The notes beneath the pieces are model-generated. The model worked only from the letters and a program-made list of their open reading frames with translations. It searched no databases and was not told where the DNA came from. DNA of 64,000 bases from Roridomyces roridus (Eukaryota; Basidiomycota; Agaricomycetes; Agaricales; Mycenaceae), in contig JARKIF010000004.1 of assembly GCA_029378245.1 (NCBI GenBank), forward strand, positions 992,001-1,056,000, in the 5' to 3' direction. The translations under genes and the position numbers were made by a program. Numbering within the stretch: the stretch's first letter is position 1; every line of letters starts with the position of its first letter. Positions 1-13,472 of this stretch are shown one piece after another.

Positions 1-31
1 ACGCTGAGGATGAGAATTTATTTGTACATCT

Positions 32-1680
32 CTAAACTTGTAAATTAAGCCAGTCCGTATATGGCTCGAATGTGCGTATACAGCGAGGTTCAGAAATATT
101 CCATTCATCCATGGAAAATGGAGCGCCTGGCAGATAACATTGTTCCTGTTCAGAGCGCGTCAGAAGGGTCGACGCTACGCTGGGCCTACGTACATCGAAG
201 GCACACGCGGGGCGGCATGTTATCCACACAGACCAGCCAAGCCAGCTCATGAGGCGGTCAATCTCCGACTTCCATTTCCCCACCAGGGAGCCTGGAATGG
301 TCGGAGAGCTAAGCAGCGCAACAGAACCTTCTGCCCACATCCCGACAAGAGTACGGCAGATCTCTCGGCTCGTATCTCGCGCAGAGGTCAGGAGGAGCTC
401 TTCCGATGCGGTAAGGGTGAGTGATTGGATGAACAGGATGGGCGTCTCTGTACAAAGTCGAAAGGCCGGGGCCGCCCAGGCGTTACCGGACGAGACAGGG
501 ACTGCTGTATGCAACCGGTATGGCATGAGTGTCGAGAGCAGCAGCTGAAACGCGCGTTGGCCAGCAACATCCACGGCGGTACCATCGAGAGTACTTTGCA
601 GCACCTCGAGTCGTTTGGCATAACGGTTTCGTATGACTTGGAAAAGTGTAGCCCAATCAATGCCGCTATTAGGTTGCGAGTAAGATATGGATGATATCCT
701 GGCGAGAGCGGCATCGACATCGTGCTCGCTGATGCCAAGAATACGGTGTTGGCGGCGATTCTGCCCAAGTCGACGAGTTACCAGGCTTGGTGTCAATGAA
801 ACGTCGTAGAACGAGATGAGTTGAGTGAGGTCAAGATGGATACGCGGTTGGCCAGGGTACTGGTCGTACCAGCTACTTGAGTGGAGGAAAGAGAAGGCAT
901 AATGTGGAATTCGAGCCTCGTCTTGTAGTCTGGAAACAGTGATTATTTCCACGCCGTCCGTGAAATTGCACAACATGATTTCGCTTGGACGAGAGATGAG
1001 TGAGGTGGCACAAGGAGCTGAAAGATGCTCTACAAATTCAGTTGCATTCTATGTGGCTTGAGCAGAATCCCCGGTAAGATGAAGTTGGCCTTACCTTACA
1101 AGCGCGTCGACTCGTGTTTTATTCCCAAACTGGCACAGCTGGTTCATACGTTCATATTCCCACTCGACAGTGGCGCGGTCGGGCAATACAGTGCCTAGCA
1201 GAGTGAGTACCTGATGAGTGACAAGAGAGGTTTGTTAATACCCCAGGCAAGGAGATCTTGAGCATCCATGGGTCCGTCTGGCATCTTGGTCGCACTACTT
1301 CCATCGAAATACAACACGCGCAGAGGGCGCGTCGCAGCAAGAGTATGAACCCAACAAGGTCCGGGGTCGTCACAGAAAACGCGCGCGAATTCGGGATCAA
1401 ATGCAACCCATTCCGATGCTGTCGGGGTATACCGGTTCCCCCTCCCATGATACAAGAGTGTGCCTGGAGGAATCGTGCCGGGGACAATCGTATGGCCGCT
1501 ATGGTACCTCGTATTTGGCCAGTGCTGAAGCAAGGAACTTGCAGTGTCAAAAACCAAGTGTCCAGTTGAATTGGAGTTCGGTGGAGTATTCAGATCCCAT
1601 TCTTGTGTAATAGAGAGAGGAGTCTGAGGGATAGCCCAGATTTCAAGAGACAGCAGAACCAGAACCAGAAATAAAGACAT
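32..1680 (-). CDS. uncharacterised fungal secreted protein
   Basis: Three exons read on the minus strand: 1680-1242, 1194-1095 and 983-32, with a 47-bp intron (GTATTA...CTGCTAG) and a 111-bp intron ending in AAG. The joined product is about 495 residues. It begins with a hydrophobic signal peptide (LFLVLVLLSLEIWA, about residues 3-16), so it is probably secreted or in the endomembrane system. The block GTIPPGTLLYHGR near residue 80, the segment around YFDGSSATKM and MDAQDLLAWG, and the continuation EYERMNQLCQFG then IMLCNF across the exon joins all resemble a conserved family of fungal hypothetical proteins I recognise by pattern. No catalytic motif is evident and no function can be assigned. 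The ATG at 1680 is chosen because it starts the signal peptide; an upstream in-frame extension lacks one. Confidence 0.7.
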
Positions 1681-2677
1681 GTTTGTTTTCCCACGGTGGG
1701 TTGGTGTCTGATGCTTTTGTCTATCTTGATCCTTCGCCGCTATGGCCTCTGCGTCGTTATGTGCAGATCTTGGTCCGGAACTCGCCCTCCGACACCCCAC
1801 AATACGCGACGTCGGTCTCTGCATCTGCCTTGGATCACTTGTTTTTCCCTCGTTCCGGCGGTCATGTTCAACAGGTTTCACGCCGGGACTCACAGGCACG
1901 GGAGATGTGTAGATGGATGGGAAACGGACGTGGTCTGATGTTTATTCTCAGCGCCCTCAGGTTAGGTAAAACGAATATCGTCCACTGCGGCGGTCAATAC
2001 AGAATACAGTCCCGACAGTTCCCATGGACATGACAGCCAACCAGCTCTGCTGCCGTTGCCGCTGTGGGACGACGAATAATCATCAGAAGAAGTTCTTCGC
2101 CAGAATCCACATCCATCACATCTGAGGAGTTGTGTCGGGCTTTGACGGACTTGTTGGTCTTTCTCATTCTCACGTTCCAGAATGAAGACTCGATGAAAAC
2201 ACTCTAGATTTAATGAAGACTGGCGGTGATTGACTTGGTGACGGTGGTTGCCCAGGCTGGTAACTGGCCTTCGGCGTCCTGGGCTTGCTACATCCGGCAT
2301 AGCCAGCGCTTGTCCGATCTCTTCCGATCCCAGGCCTTGACAGAGTTGATTGTCGCCCAACAACGGGTGTCTTGTAACCATCTCTCGCCGCTCAATCAAG
2401 ATCCCATCATCGTCTGTTATCTTCTGCCTTTTAAACGAGTTGCTGTCGTCCACTATTTTCGTTTTCGTTTCTTTTTTCTCTCCCCCCTCCCTTCCGCCCT
2501 CCCCCCCGCCGTTTGCCGACTTCCGCCTGGTGTGAGTCGGACTGTTGCCTCCCAGTCTTTCGTCTCTGACCTATTGCTGCTACTCAGACCTCGCGACTCC
2601 GCACGGCTTCATTAAACCCGCCTTTATTAATTTACACTACACTTATTATTCGTTCACCCTCTTCAAACTTTCAACGA
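1681..2677. other. intergenic, divergent promoter region
   Basis: About 1 kb between the divergent secreted-protein gene and the bHLH gene. No supported gene is seen. A strong pyrimidine tract (about 2455-2520, T-rich then C-rich) lies roughly 160-220 bp before the bHLH ATG and is typical of a basidiomycete core promoter or 5' leader. Confidence 0.5.
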
Positions 2678-3725
2678 ATGTCTTTCAGCCACGCTGCTTC
2701 ATCTCCTACATCATCTGCTTCGTCTGGCGGCCCTCACACTCCCGACTCTTCGCCAATTGTCATGTACCCCTCGCATCTTTCATTGCCCATGCTTCCCGAC
2801 CTCGATGCCCGTGCCTCCAACCTGGACGGCTACGACGACGACGCCAGCGCCGGAGGCGTCAAGCGCACCATGAAAATGAAACAGCAGCAGCAACAACAGC
2901 GCACCAATAGCACCGCTGAACGTCGCGCGTCCCATAACGCCGTTGAGCGTGCTCGCCGTGAAGCTCTAAATGCACGGTTCCTGGTACGTCTCATTTGATG
3001 AATATTGCGCCCATCTGACACAATTTACGTTTCAGGACTTGGCTGCTGTCCTTCCCAACTTGGCTCACGTCCGGCGGCCATCAAAGTCGAGCATCGTCAA
3101 CTCGTCCATTGCCCACGTCCGCGCGTCGCGCCGTCACAGGATCCTGGCGGCGCAGCAGCTGCGTGTACTCGCTACTGAATGCGAGTCTCTTCGCAGGGAG
3201 GCAAACGACTGGCGTGCACGGGCCGGGGTGATGCGCATTGACACTCCATCGAGAGGAGACGCGTTCTCGACTGTGATGGGTGAGGAGCTTCACTACGAGA
3301 TTGGAGATCTCCAGGGTGTGTGCGAGGAGGATGAGCTGGACGAATATGCCGTCCACACCGTCCCGGGGTACCGGATGGAGGACGAGATGATGAGGCTGCA
3401 GATGATGCAGGCTCAGAGTCAGCAACACGGTTCTCCTTTCGCGTACAACGCACCCCCGGTCATGGCGCCTCACCACCCTGCCCCTCCCTCTTCGGGGTCC
3501 CCTTCTTTCCTGGACCCTTACGCGCTCGCCGTCCAGGGCAATTCGCCGTTGATTGCGTCCCCGATGATAAATGACAATTACGACCCACAACAGCTGCAGT
3601 TCCAGCAGCTTATGATTCAGCAAGACGAAAAGTGGGCCTACACGCAGCAGATGATGCACGCGCAGGGCGTTCTCGAGGCCCCGCTCATGCAGGACCGGAG
3701 CCCGCACGGAACGGGCGTCTGGTAG
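2678..3725 (+). CDS. bHLH transcription factor
   Basis: Two exons, 2678-2983 and 3036-3725, joined across a 52-bp GT-AG intron that sits inside the helix-loop-helix. Product about 331 residues. The basic region and helix 1 read SHNAVERARREALNARF (about residues 87-103) and continue after the intron as DLAAVLPNLAHVRRPSKSS and a second helix with KSSIVNSSIAHV. The H-x3-E-x3-R pattern (HNAVERARR) is the E-box-contacting arrangement of DNA-binding bHLH proteins. A Ser/Pro-rich N terminus and a poly-Gln tract (about residues 65-74) precede it. The C-terminal half is Gln/Met/Pro-rich low complexity, likely an activation region. The target genes are unknown. It lies head-to-head with the preceding secreted-protein gene. 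Confidence 0.85.
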
Positions 3726-4023
3726 AATCACCCTGCGCGTACCCTTCAGGATATGGACTGAGGACATTTCTTTCTTTTATTCCCTTGTACCACGACACTG
3801 TCACTCCCTAGCACCTTTGCATACTGTATCCTTGTGTAATTGCGGACACCCGTACTGTAGTCACCTTATAACTATTCCTTTATTAATACCTAACACGCGA
3901 ACCAGAATTATGTAGCCCGTACAATTGGATTCCATTCACCAAGTCTGTTTTGTTTGGCCCAATCCGATCTCATCATGGCTATTGTTCTTGAATTCCATTC
4001 TTCACCCTCTCACTCCTTCCCCC

Positions 4024-6330
<2,307 letters not shown>

Positions 6331-6564
6331 TCGCTGCGTAAGTCATGCCAAATTATGTGTCTCAAATTCTTCTCATTGTGCGCACAGACCACCTACTATT
6401 TTCTTTCATCTCACTCCCCACAATCGTGTACTTCTATACATTTTGTTCGAATATAAGAAGACTCATCGAGGCTCCCATTCTGTCTGAGCTGAGGAGTGTA
6501 GCAGCAGCGTCTCGGCGCTGGGCGACGAGTGGCTCGAATTGAGCATGATATTGCCGGTGCGGCT

Positions 6565-7460
6565 TTAACCCTTCCACCCGCGACAGAGGAAATAACCCTC
6601 TTTCGACTCTGTCCTACTGGCGTTGGGCTTGATGAATCGCACGTCCTTGAAGGAAGGTTCAAGCTTTTCCTTGCGGAAGATGTGTAGGAGCGGATGGACA
6701 AAGTGTTTTATCCTAGGCACGCTTGTAAAGCAGAAGAGGAACGAGTGAAAGGAGGCACTCACAGCAAGACCCCGCCCAGCTCCCTCTTGGAGCTCTGCGC
6801 CCAATGACGCTGGCTAAACTCGAATACGGAATTACAGATCGAAAGACTGGACTCGATGTCGTGAAACGCATTGCCAGTCGAGTTGGAGGCCATATCGCAG
6901 AGAATGACGTCCGCTTTAGTTTCTGCGTCGCGCGGGCAGGTGCGCGCGATGATAGCGTCGATGAGCACTTCCGTGTCTGGAGCGAGAAAGTCTGCTTGGA
7001 GGAATTGGACACCTGGAATTGGGGTCATTCGGAGGAGGTCGACGCCAATGACGACGCCGCGGCCCACGGTGCTGGAGTTGCCGTTGGTGCTGGACGTGAG
7101 GTCGGAGATGTTCAAAGGATCGAAGGATTCGGGGGTTGGCTCGCTCCAGCCCGCGTTGGGTGACGATGCTGCAGGAGGGCGAGCACTCCAGCCCAATTTC
7201 TCTGCAACAACTTGACTCCAGCCTCCCGGGGCGCACCCGAGATCGAGTACGACGTCTCGCTGGCCGAGAAACTTGTACTTTGCATCCATTTCTAGCAACT
7301 TGAAGGCTGAGCGCGCGCGGTAGGGCGTTGCTGCAACTAGTGCACTCGCATCTGGCGAGGCACGAAGACGAATATAAGGATCCCGAGCTTGACGGCCCAG
7401 CCAGGCCGTTGAAGACGTTTTCTTGGCATATGCGAGGGTCCGAGAGGGACGAAAGGGCAT
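6565..7460 (-). CDS. MRM2: FtsJ-like mitochondrial rRNA 2'-O-methyltransferase
   Basis: Two exons, 7460-6763 and 6712-6565, joined across a 50-bp GT-AG intron. About 280 residues. The protein carries the FtsJ/RrmJ SAM-dependent methyltransferase fold: the SAM loop VVLDLGCAPGGWSQVV, and the K-D-K-E catalytic tetrad in YRARSAFKLLEMD, VILCDMASNSTG, GGVLLIKHF and RTESKEGYF. The residues SSTAWLGRQARDPY after an Arg-rich, Ser/Ala-rich N terminus suggest a mitochondrial presequence, so it most likely methylates the large-subunit rRNA as yeast Mrm2 does. The cytosolic paralogues (Trm7, Spb1) are less likely given the short length and leader. An insertion of about 45 residues after the SAM loop is unusual. 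It sits between the two H4 genes. Confidence 0.85.
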
Positions 7461-7678
7461 AGAGCCCAAAACACAGATGAAAGCAGAGACTCGGTGATGT
7501 TTGTTGTGGAAACAAAGCACGGATTGACTTTAAAGGACATGTATTATCATGGTATGTACACCGTAAGAGATACAACGAGAGGTGTACAAAGAATAGGTGT
7601 ACAAAGAATAAGGAGAATGAAAAAGGTGTGGTCTGTGCGCACAATGAGAACAAAGTAAGACACAGGGATTCGGCATTA

Positions 7679-8242
<564 letters not shown>

Positions 8243-8277
8243 TTATCTACTGTTTCTAAACGGCATGCATTCACTTT

Positions 8278-9449
8278 TCATTCCACCTTGTCCTTCTTCT
8301 CCTTCGCCCGCCCCGTAGCCACCGTATAAACCACCGTCCCAGCCAGCACCATCGCTGCACCGCTCCACATCATGCCCTGGTCGACCTGCGCGCCACGGCC
8401 CAGCCAGACGCTGATAACGAGACTCGCTGCTTTGCGCACGACGAGGACGAGAGTTACGGTGAGCGCGCTGACACGGGTGGTGAGGCGGTGGACGCCAGCG
8501 ACGCAGAAGAGTTGGGTAATGGTGTTGAGAAGGAGGGGCAGGTACGCGGATGGTAGGGTGAGTGAAACAGTGTCGTTGGTCAGGCGAAAGGGAGACTTGT
8601 CGTCGGAGAAGGGCAGTGCGGATATTAACGCGGGGGGTAGGGGCAGGGTGTAGGAGGATTGGTGGCCCGAGTTTATAGTCTCTAGTTGGGATGCAATGTC
8701 TTTGCGAACAAAGAAAAACATGGGGAGGGCGAGAAAGTGGAGGTAGAACATGGACTCTTGCCATGTTGGGGTGGGAGTGGAGGTTCCGAGTTTTTTCTCG
8801 GAACCTCCTGGTGGTGGACGGCCGTAACGGGAGTAGGTGTAGTCCTGCACCAGTCCGAGGAACCCGGAAAATACGAGTGCGAGGGTGAGTATGGATATGC
8901 CTTGCACGTAGATGTGCAGGCCAGCGGACGGGTCCGCCGAGTCGGAATGAGCGCCAGAGGCGGAGAGTGTTGTTAGCACGACTCCGGCCGTTACAACAAG
9001 CACAGAAATTATCTGCGCGAATGTATATCTAGCAAAAGTCATTCAAGCCCGTGGAGATTACGGAAACCGCACCTCTTGCCAGAGATGAGCCAGCCAAGAA
9101 TCATGCTAATGACCAGTCCGCCGCTGCGGAAGATTATGTGCACGGACATTGGTATCCGGTACGAAAAGGCGGCATTATTTAGTAGGGAAATAAAATAGAA
9201 GAGGCCGACTTGGACAAGGTAGGGTGTGAGTGGTATGCGATGAGGTTTGAAGCGTGGTCCAAATTTTGTCCAGGTGATGTGTGTCGGTATTCCGTACAAG
9301 GAGATGATCAGGAATTGGAAAGCGGTGATGAGGGAGCCCGAGAGAGGGTACTGGGTGGTTAGCTGCTCGAGGGTGATGGCATTGCTGCAGCAACCACCGA
9401 AAATGAGGGAGAGGGTGGTGGACCAGTCGCCGAAAAGAGACAAAACCAT
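8278..9449 (-). CDS. YEA4: UDP-GlcNAc / nucleotide-sugar transporter, SLC35B type
   Basis: Two exons, 9449-9073 and 9028-8278, joined by a 44-bp intron at GGCAAGAG|GTGCGG. About 375 residues with roughly ten hydrophobic helices. The segment NNAAFSYRIPMSVHIIFRSG, then GWLISGKRYTFAQIISVLVV across the splice, is characteristic of the Yea4/SLC35B4 family, which exchanges UDP-N-acetylglucosamine (and UDP-xylose in animals) for UMP across the ER/Golgi membrane for chitin and glycan synthesis. The C-terminal half repeats the DMT fold, and the tail GRAKEKKDKVE has the lysine-rich ending seen on ER-retained members. In-frame ATGs slightly upstream (for example at 9467) are possible alternatives. It is divergent from the TFIIIC gene, with 104 bp between the start codons. 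Confidence 0.85.
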
Positions 9450-9553
9450 ATCTCGGCTTTCAGCATGCATCGCCACCAGAACGCGAATCTCTTTTCCTCC
9501 ATCCACGATAAGATTCGTTTCTGCGTTAGCCAAACAGCTTGTTGCCGCCCGCC

Positions 9554-10196
9554 ATGACCGATTACTCTTCCGTCTGTCCCGGATACAAGCAGGTGGAGGC
9601 CTTTGGACCAGACGATGAGTACGAGGAGGAAGAAATCGCATATGTTACTCTGGATCTTGGCAACGTCGAGCCGACTCTCATCCCAAGCTCAAGCAATTAC
9701 CGACTCATAGTGCGTCTTTTGGAGAAGAGTAATCAGTCCCTCAGAATCGCGCCAGGGACTCGATACGCCCACACCCTTCCTGCAACTGTCGGGCACCGTT
9801 TTCAAGGGTCGCCATGATTCATTGCTCGGTACAGAGATGCTCTTTACTGACGGCAAAGGTATTTTTTTATTGTCATCTACACCACGGTGCGTACAAATGC
9901 CTTGACGTGCAGATCCCTCCGACTCGAGTAAAAGAGCCGTCACGCACGTCGCCAACACCGAACAGCGCATCTGCTTCAAAGAAGTGCAGCTGAGACCGAA
10001 GCCGGAAGTCGTTGCGGAAGAGGTAGAGGTGAACGAGGAACAGGAACGGCACAAACTGGACATGATGACTGGGAAAACGGCGCGTGTGCCTCTTCCGCGA
10101 GGGCGAAGAAAAGCTGCTCAACAGGCTGCTGAGACGGTTGAGGAGTCTGGAGAGCCTGAGGAAGATGGAGGGCCGGGTGGAGCCGACAAATCATAA
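9554..10196 (+). CDS. TFIIIC triple-barrel subunit (tau55/Sfc7-like)
   Basis: Three exons, 9554-9709, 9756-9857 and 9913-10196. About 180 residues. After the acidic stretch DDEYEEEEIAYVTLDLG comes NYRLIGLDTPTPFLQLSGTV across the first splice, then FKGRHDSLLGTEMLF. This is the TFIIIC triple-barrel domain pattern shared by yeast Tfc7, fission yeast Sfc7 and human GTF3C6, which dimerises with the tau95 subunit to help bind box A of tRNA genes. The C-terminal third is charged and low complexity (RGRRKAAQQAAETVEES) and probably disordered. Assignment rests on the barrel motif; the rest is divergent. Confidence 0.8.
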
Positions 10197-10243
10197 CAAA
10201 ATGTAGCTATGATGTAATAATAGACCTCTCTTCTTTCCTCCAC

Positions 10244-12765
10244 CATGTCGCGCGGGCTGCCTCCTCACTGGGCCCCAGGCGTGGTCTCGGAAATCAAGCA
10301 AAAGCTTCAGACTGAAACGCAGACCCAGGGCCGCGCGCTCGGTCGCAAGGGCCTCCTGTACCTGCAGAAAACCGCCCCATCCGTCAAGCCAGAGGAGAAA
10401 GTCCGTATCACTGCTCGGCGAATGCTCAAGGCAGAGCGCGACGAACGTATGGACGTCACACATGCCCTCACCCCAGTCAAACAGTGCGTTTGGTTCTAGA
10501 TGCATTCAAAAAAATCCTGAGCGTCTTCGTAGGTACATGCCTGGCTTTACCCGTCCCAGTGACCTCCGCTCCTCCAATTGGTTCCCAGGCGGTTCATACG
10601 TCTCTCGTTCAAAGGTCTACGAATCCCCTGTCGAAGACGCTTACCTGCCCTACACCGTCTTCATTCTCGAATCCCGGTACAATATACGTTTTGGTATTGG
10701 ACGCGTCGACGCGCCCCACTACGTCTATGGCGTCTGTCTCGAAGAAGATCTCCCCGCCGTGCTCGCAAGATATAATTCCTCAAATCCCCCCGATCGTAGT
10801 CTCCTCGAGTTCATGGACAACGCTCGGTGGCCAGATGGTCCTCAGCAGCGCAAAGAGACGGTCAAGTGGTGGGACTCCAGGGAGGAGCTCCAAGAAGCAT
10901 TGGAAGCGCTTGGTAGCGTCAAGGCTTCTGCCCCCACCGACGCGGCTGCCAAACCGAAAGCGGGAAAGCAGGCTAAATTGGCCTTTATGGCTCTTCCGCG
11001 TCCTCAATCCACAGCCCAACCCGTACGCGCCTTCCATTCCTCATCTGCCCGTCACGTTGGTGGCAGCTACAACGATGACCATGTCGTGCCCAAATTCTAC
11101 GTGCGCCATAAACAAGACAAGGGGGATGAAAATGAGAAGCAGCTGGAAGAGGACTCTTCATCCTTGATGCCGCACCTCTCGGACAGTATACTGTCCGACG
11201 ATCTCGTCGCGTCCACCCGCCGTTTGGCATCCAAGATTCCTACCGACTTGTTCAACGAGGATGGCGTTCTTGTCCATCCCTCCGGCTTTGTTGTCCCCAC
11301 GCCGTCGGATGCCACCGAACGCAAGGAACGCGAACGTGATCTCGCTCAGCAGACTGCCGCCGTCGCCGAACGAGTCTTGGAGGAGGACTTTTCCGACGTG
11401 TCTGCAGAGACGTCGAGTCGGCGCGGCAAGGTGCCGTTCGAGGTGCGCGGGGTGGACGGAACTGTAACTCATCCCAGCGGATTTGAGCCACCGACCGCTG
11501 CAGACGAATTCGAGCACAGTGGGAATCACACTGTAGACTCGCATATCGGGGAACAGCCACTTACCCTTGGGTCCAATCCTGTCCCTGGATCAAAGCGTGG
11601 CCTGCATACGAGTGCGGTGGTTCGGGCGCAGGAGGTCCAGTGGGACTTTCAGCGTGCCAAGATGCAGCAGCCAGCTACCAAAGGCGGAGTTTGTTCCCAC
11701 GACACCAATACATGACCACACTCCGCGATCAGCCTTTTTGGCGTCCGTTGCTCACCTTGACTGTGTCGACCCGTCCTATCGCACTCTCCCTCATTCGGCT
11801 TGCGCGGAGTGGTCCTACAGGGACGCCCTTCCACGCCCTGCTCGACAATGACGACAAGAAGTGCCGGATCTCGTTTGCTAACCGCATTCGTTCCTTGCGG
11901 TTGCGGCGGATGCAAAATCTTGCTGTTGAGATGGGGCAGGTTCTCAATGGTATGCGGGGTGGAGTCATTGGACTGCGCCTCTCCCCCGACACCATGGGCC
12001 GGGGTATCGGGGGTGAAGGGCTCCAGGATCCCATTCCATTCGATAAGCAGCAAATTCAAGTCGGTGTAGCCAAGTCGTTCGGTCTGGCGACCGAGCTCAA
12101 GGAGATGTTCCGCCAGCGCGATAGCGAGGAAATCTCTGCCTCCAATGGACCTGTATTTGAAATGTTTGACTTGGACGACCATGGGAATCGGTTCAAGACT
12201 GGGACGGGGGAGGCGGTGCCATGGAGAGCGGCACCTGAGACCAAGGCAAGGAGGATCATGCAGGGAGCCGTGGTACATGGAATATAGCGCTTTGCGGGCT
12301 GCGAATTCGGCGCTGAGACGGTCCCACCATACCGACAAGGCGTCTGAAAGTGCCGCAGCCTGTCGCTGCGTCGAAGCCCGTCGCCGCGTCGGAGGATGCT
12401 GCCGAGGAAGAAGAGGAGCTGGAATTGCTCGAAGATGTTGCAGACGACCAGTCCCCGCTTCCCCATCGTCCGGATCCGTGACCACCCCAACGCGCTGAGG
12501 ATGCTCATGCGGAGCCTCGAGGAGGGTGTCGCTGCTGAAGACTACGCGTCATTCGACGATTCACCCATGAGCTTTCGAGCTTGCTACATCAAAGGGCAAG
12601 GTTCTCTATGGGCCGAAGGATGGGCAGGAGCGGACATTGGAGTTGAAGCCCATGCTTGCGAGGCGGTTGGTACAAAGGCGGTTGGATTCGTTCCATCTTG
12701 CAAAGGAGCAGTCACTAGCCTACGTTTTGGCGACGAGACATAAGCAGGTCGACTTGCCAGCATAA
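10244..12765 (+). CDS. uncharacterised fungal protein, possibly mitochondrial
   Basis: A multi-exon gene that I do not recognise by function. Supported pieces: exon 10244-about 10483, a long exon to 11688, a 44-bp intron 11689-11732, then 11733 onward. After about 12270 the model is uncertain, but segments VRIRDHPNALRML, LEEAFELATSKGKVLYGPKD and LARRLVQRRLDSFHLAKEQ, ending at a TAA at 12763-12765, look coding and join by plausible GT-AG introns. The N-terminal block has SSNWFPGGSYVSRSKVYES and YNIRFGIGRVDAPHYVYGV. The middle has two copies of a DGxxxHPSGF-x-x-PT motif (DGVLVHPSGF and DGTVTHPSGF) and two strings resembling mitochondrial presequence ends (RAFHSSSARH, RGLHTSAVVRA). WRPLLTLTVSTRPIA begins a conserved fungal domain of unknown role. 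A gene fusion cannot be excluded. Confidence 0.55.
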
Positions 12766-12833
12766 ATTAGTTAGAACAACACGCATTTGTACAATTTTAG
12801 AAGCCAAATCAATATTTCTCTCCTCCCGCCTTG

Positions 12834-13227
12834 ATGGACGATACGACCCCGCCGCCTCCACCTGCAGATCAGTCTCCGCCGCCTCCGCCGCCTGTGCAGA
12901 CCCACACGGGCTCTCCTACGGATTTCCTCAAGGGGGTCGTTGGCAAGCGCGTTATCGTGCGCCTCACGTCTGGGGTGGATTATTGCGGTATGCAACTCCA
13001 GTCCTTCTTTCGACGTTTCCTAACCACGCAATAGGCGTCCTTTCGTGTCTAGACGGGTACATGAACATCGCGCTGGAGCAGACAGAGGAGCACGTCAACG
13101 GCGCCGTGACGAATCGGTATGGGGACGCGTTTATTCGGGGCAATAATGGTGTGTCTGTGCCCTTGCTCTACGAATGTCGCTCACTCGTTTTCTAGTTCTC
13201 TACATCTCAGCCGCGGAAGCGATATAA
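12834..13227 (+). CDS. LSM6: U6 snRNA-associated Sm-like protein LSm6
   Basis: Three exons, 12834-12987, 13035-13148 and 13196-13227. About 99 residues. After a Pro-rich leader the Sm fold is near-canonical: DFLKGVVGKRVIVRLTSGVD, then YCGVLSCLDGYMNIALEQ (Sm1) and YGDAFIRGNNVLYIS (Sm2). The IRGNN motif contacts RNA in the heptameric ring. LSm6 is part of LSm1-7 (cytoplasmic mRNA decapping) and LSm2-8 (U6 snRNP). The poly-Pro N-terminal extension of about 25 residues is longer than in yeast or human LSm6. Confidence 0.95.
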
Positions 13228-13472
13228 ACAACTCTCTTGTATGTACTTGTGCGCAAGTCGCCACCCTTCACTCGTCAATGCAACTCGTTCCGTCCGCCCA
13301 ACAAGCAGCAAAAGAATATATTCCGCGGAAAAAAAAGGAGTGGAGGAAACAAATGTCAAAAAGGTCGTAAACGAGCGGACGACAGCGTTTGGTAGGGTAT
13401 AGACAAACATTTTGTACGAGCAGCGGTGGGGAAATTATCCAAAAAAACGAACAAGCAAAAAGCAGCGTTGTC

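Noticed and set aside
6916..7653. Long minus-strand open frame overlapping MRM2
   Set aside because: Out-of-frame shadow of MRM2 with Arg/Pro-rich composition; the MRM2 frame carries all catalytic motifs.
11649..12485. 278-codon minus-strand open frame opposite the unrecognised 10.2-12.8 kb gene
   Set aside because: The plus-strand frame here shows family-like conservation and a clean intron, whereas the minus frame has none.
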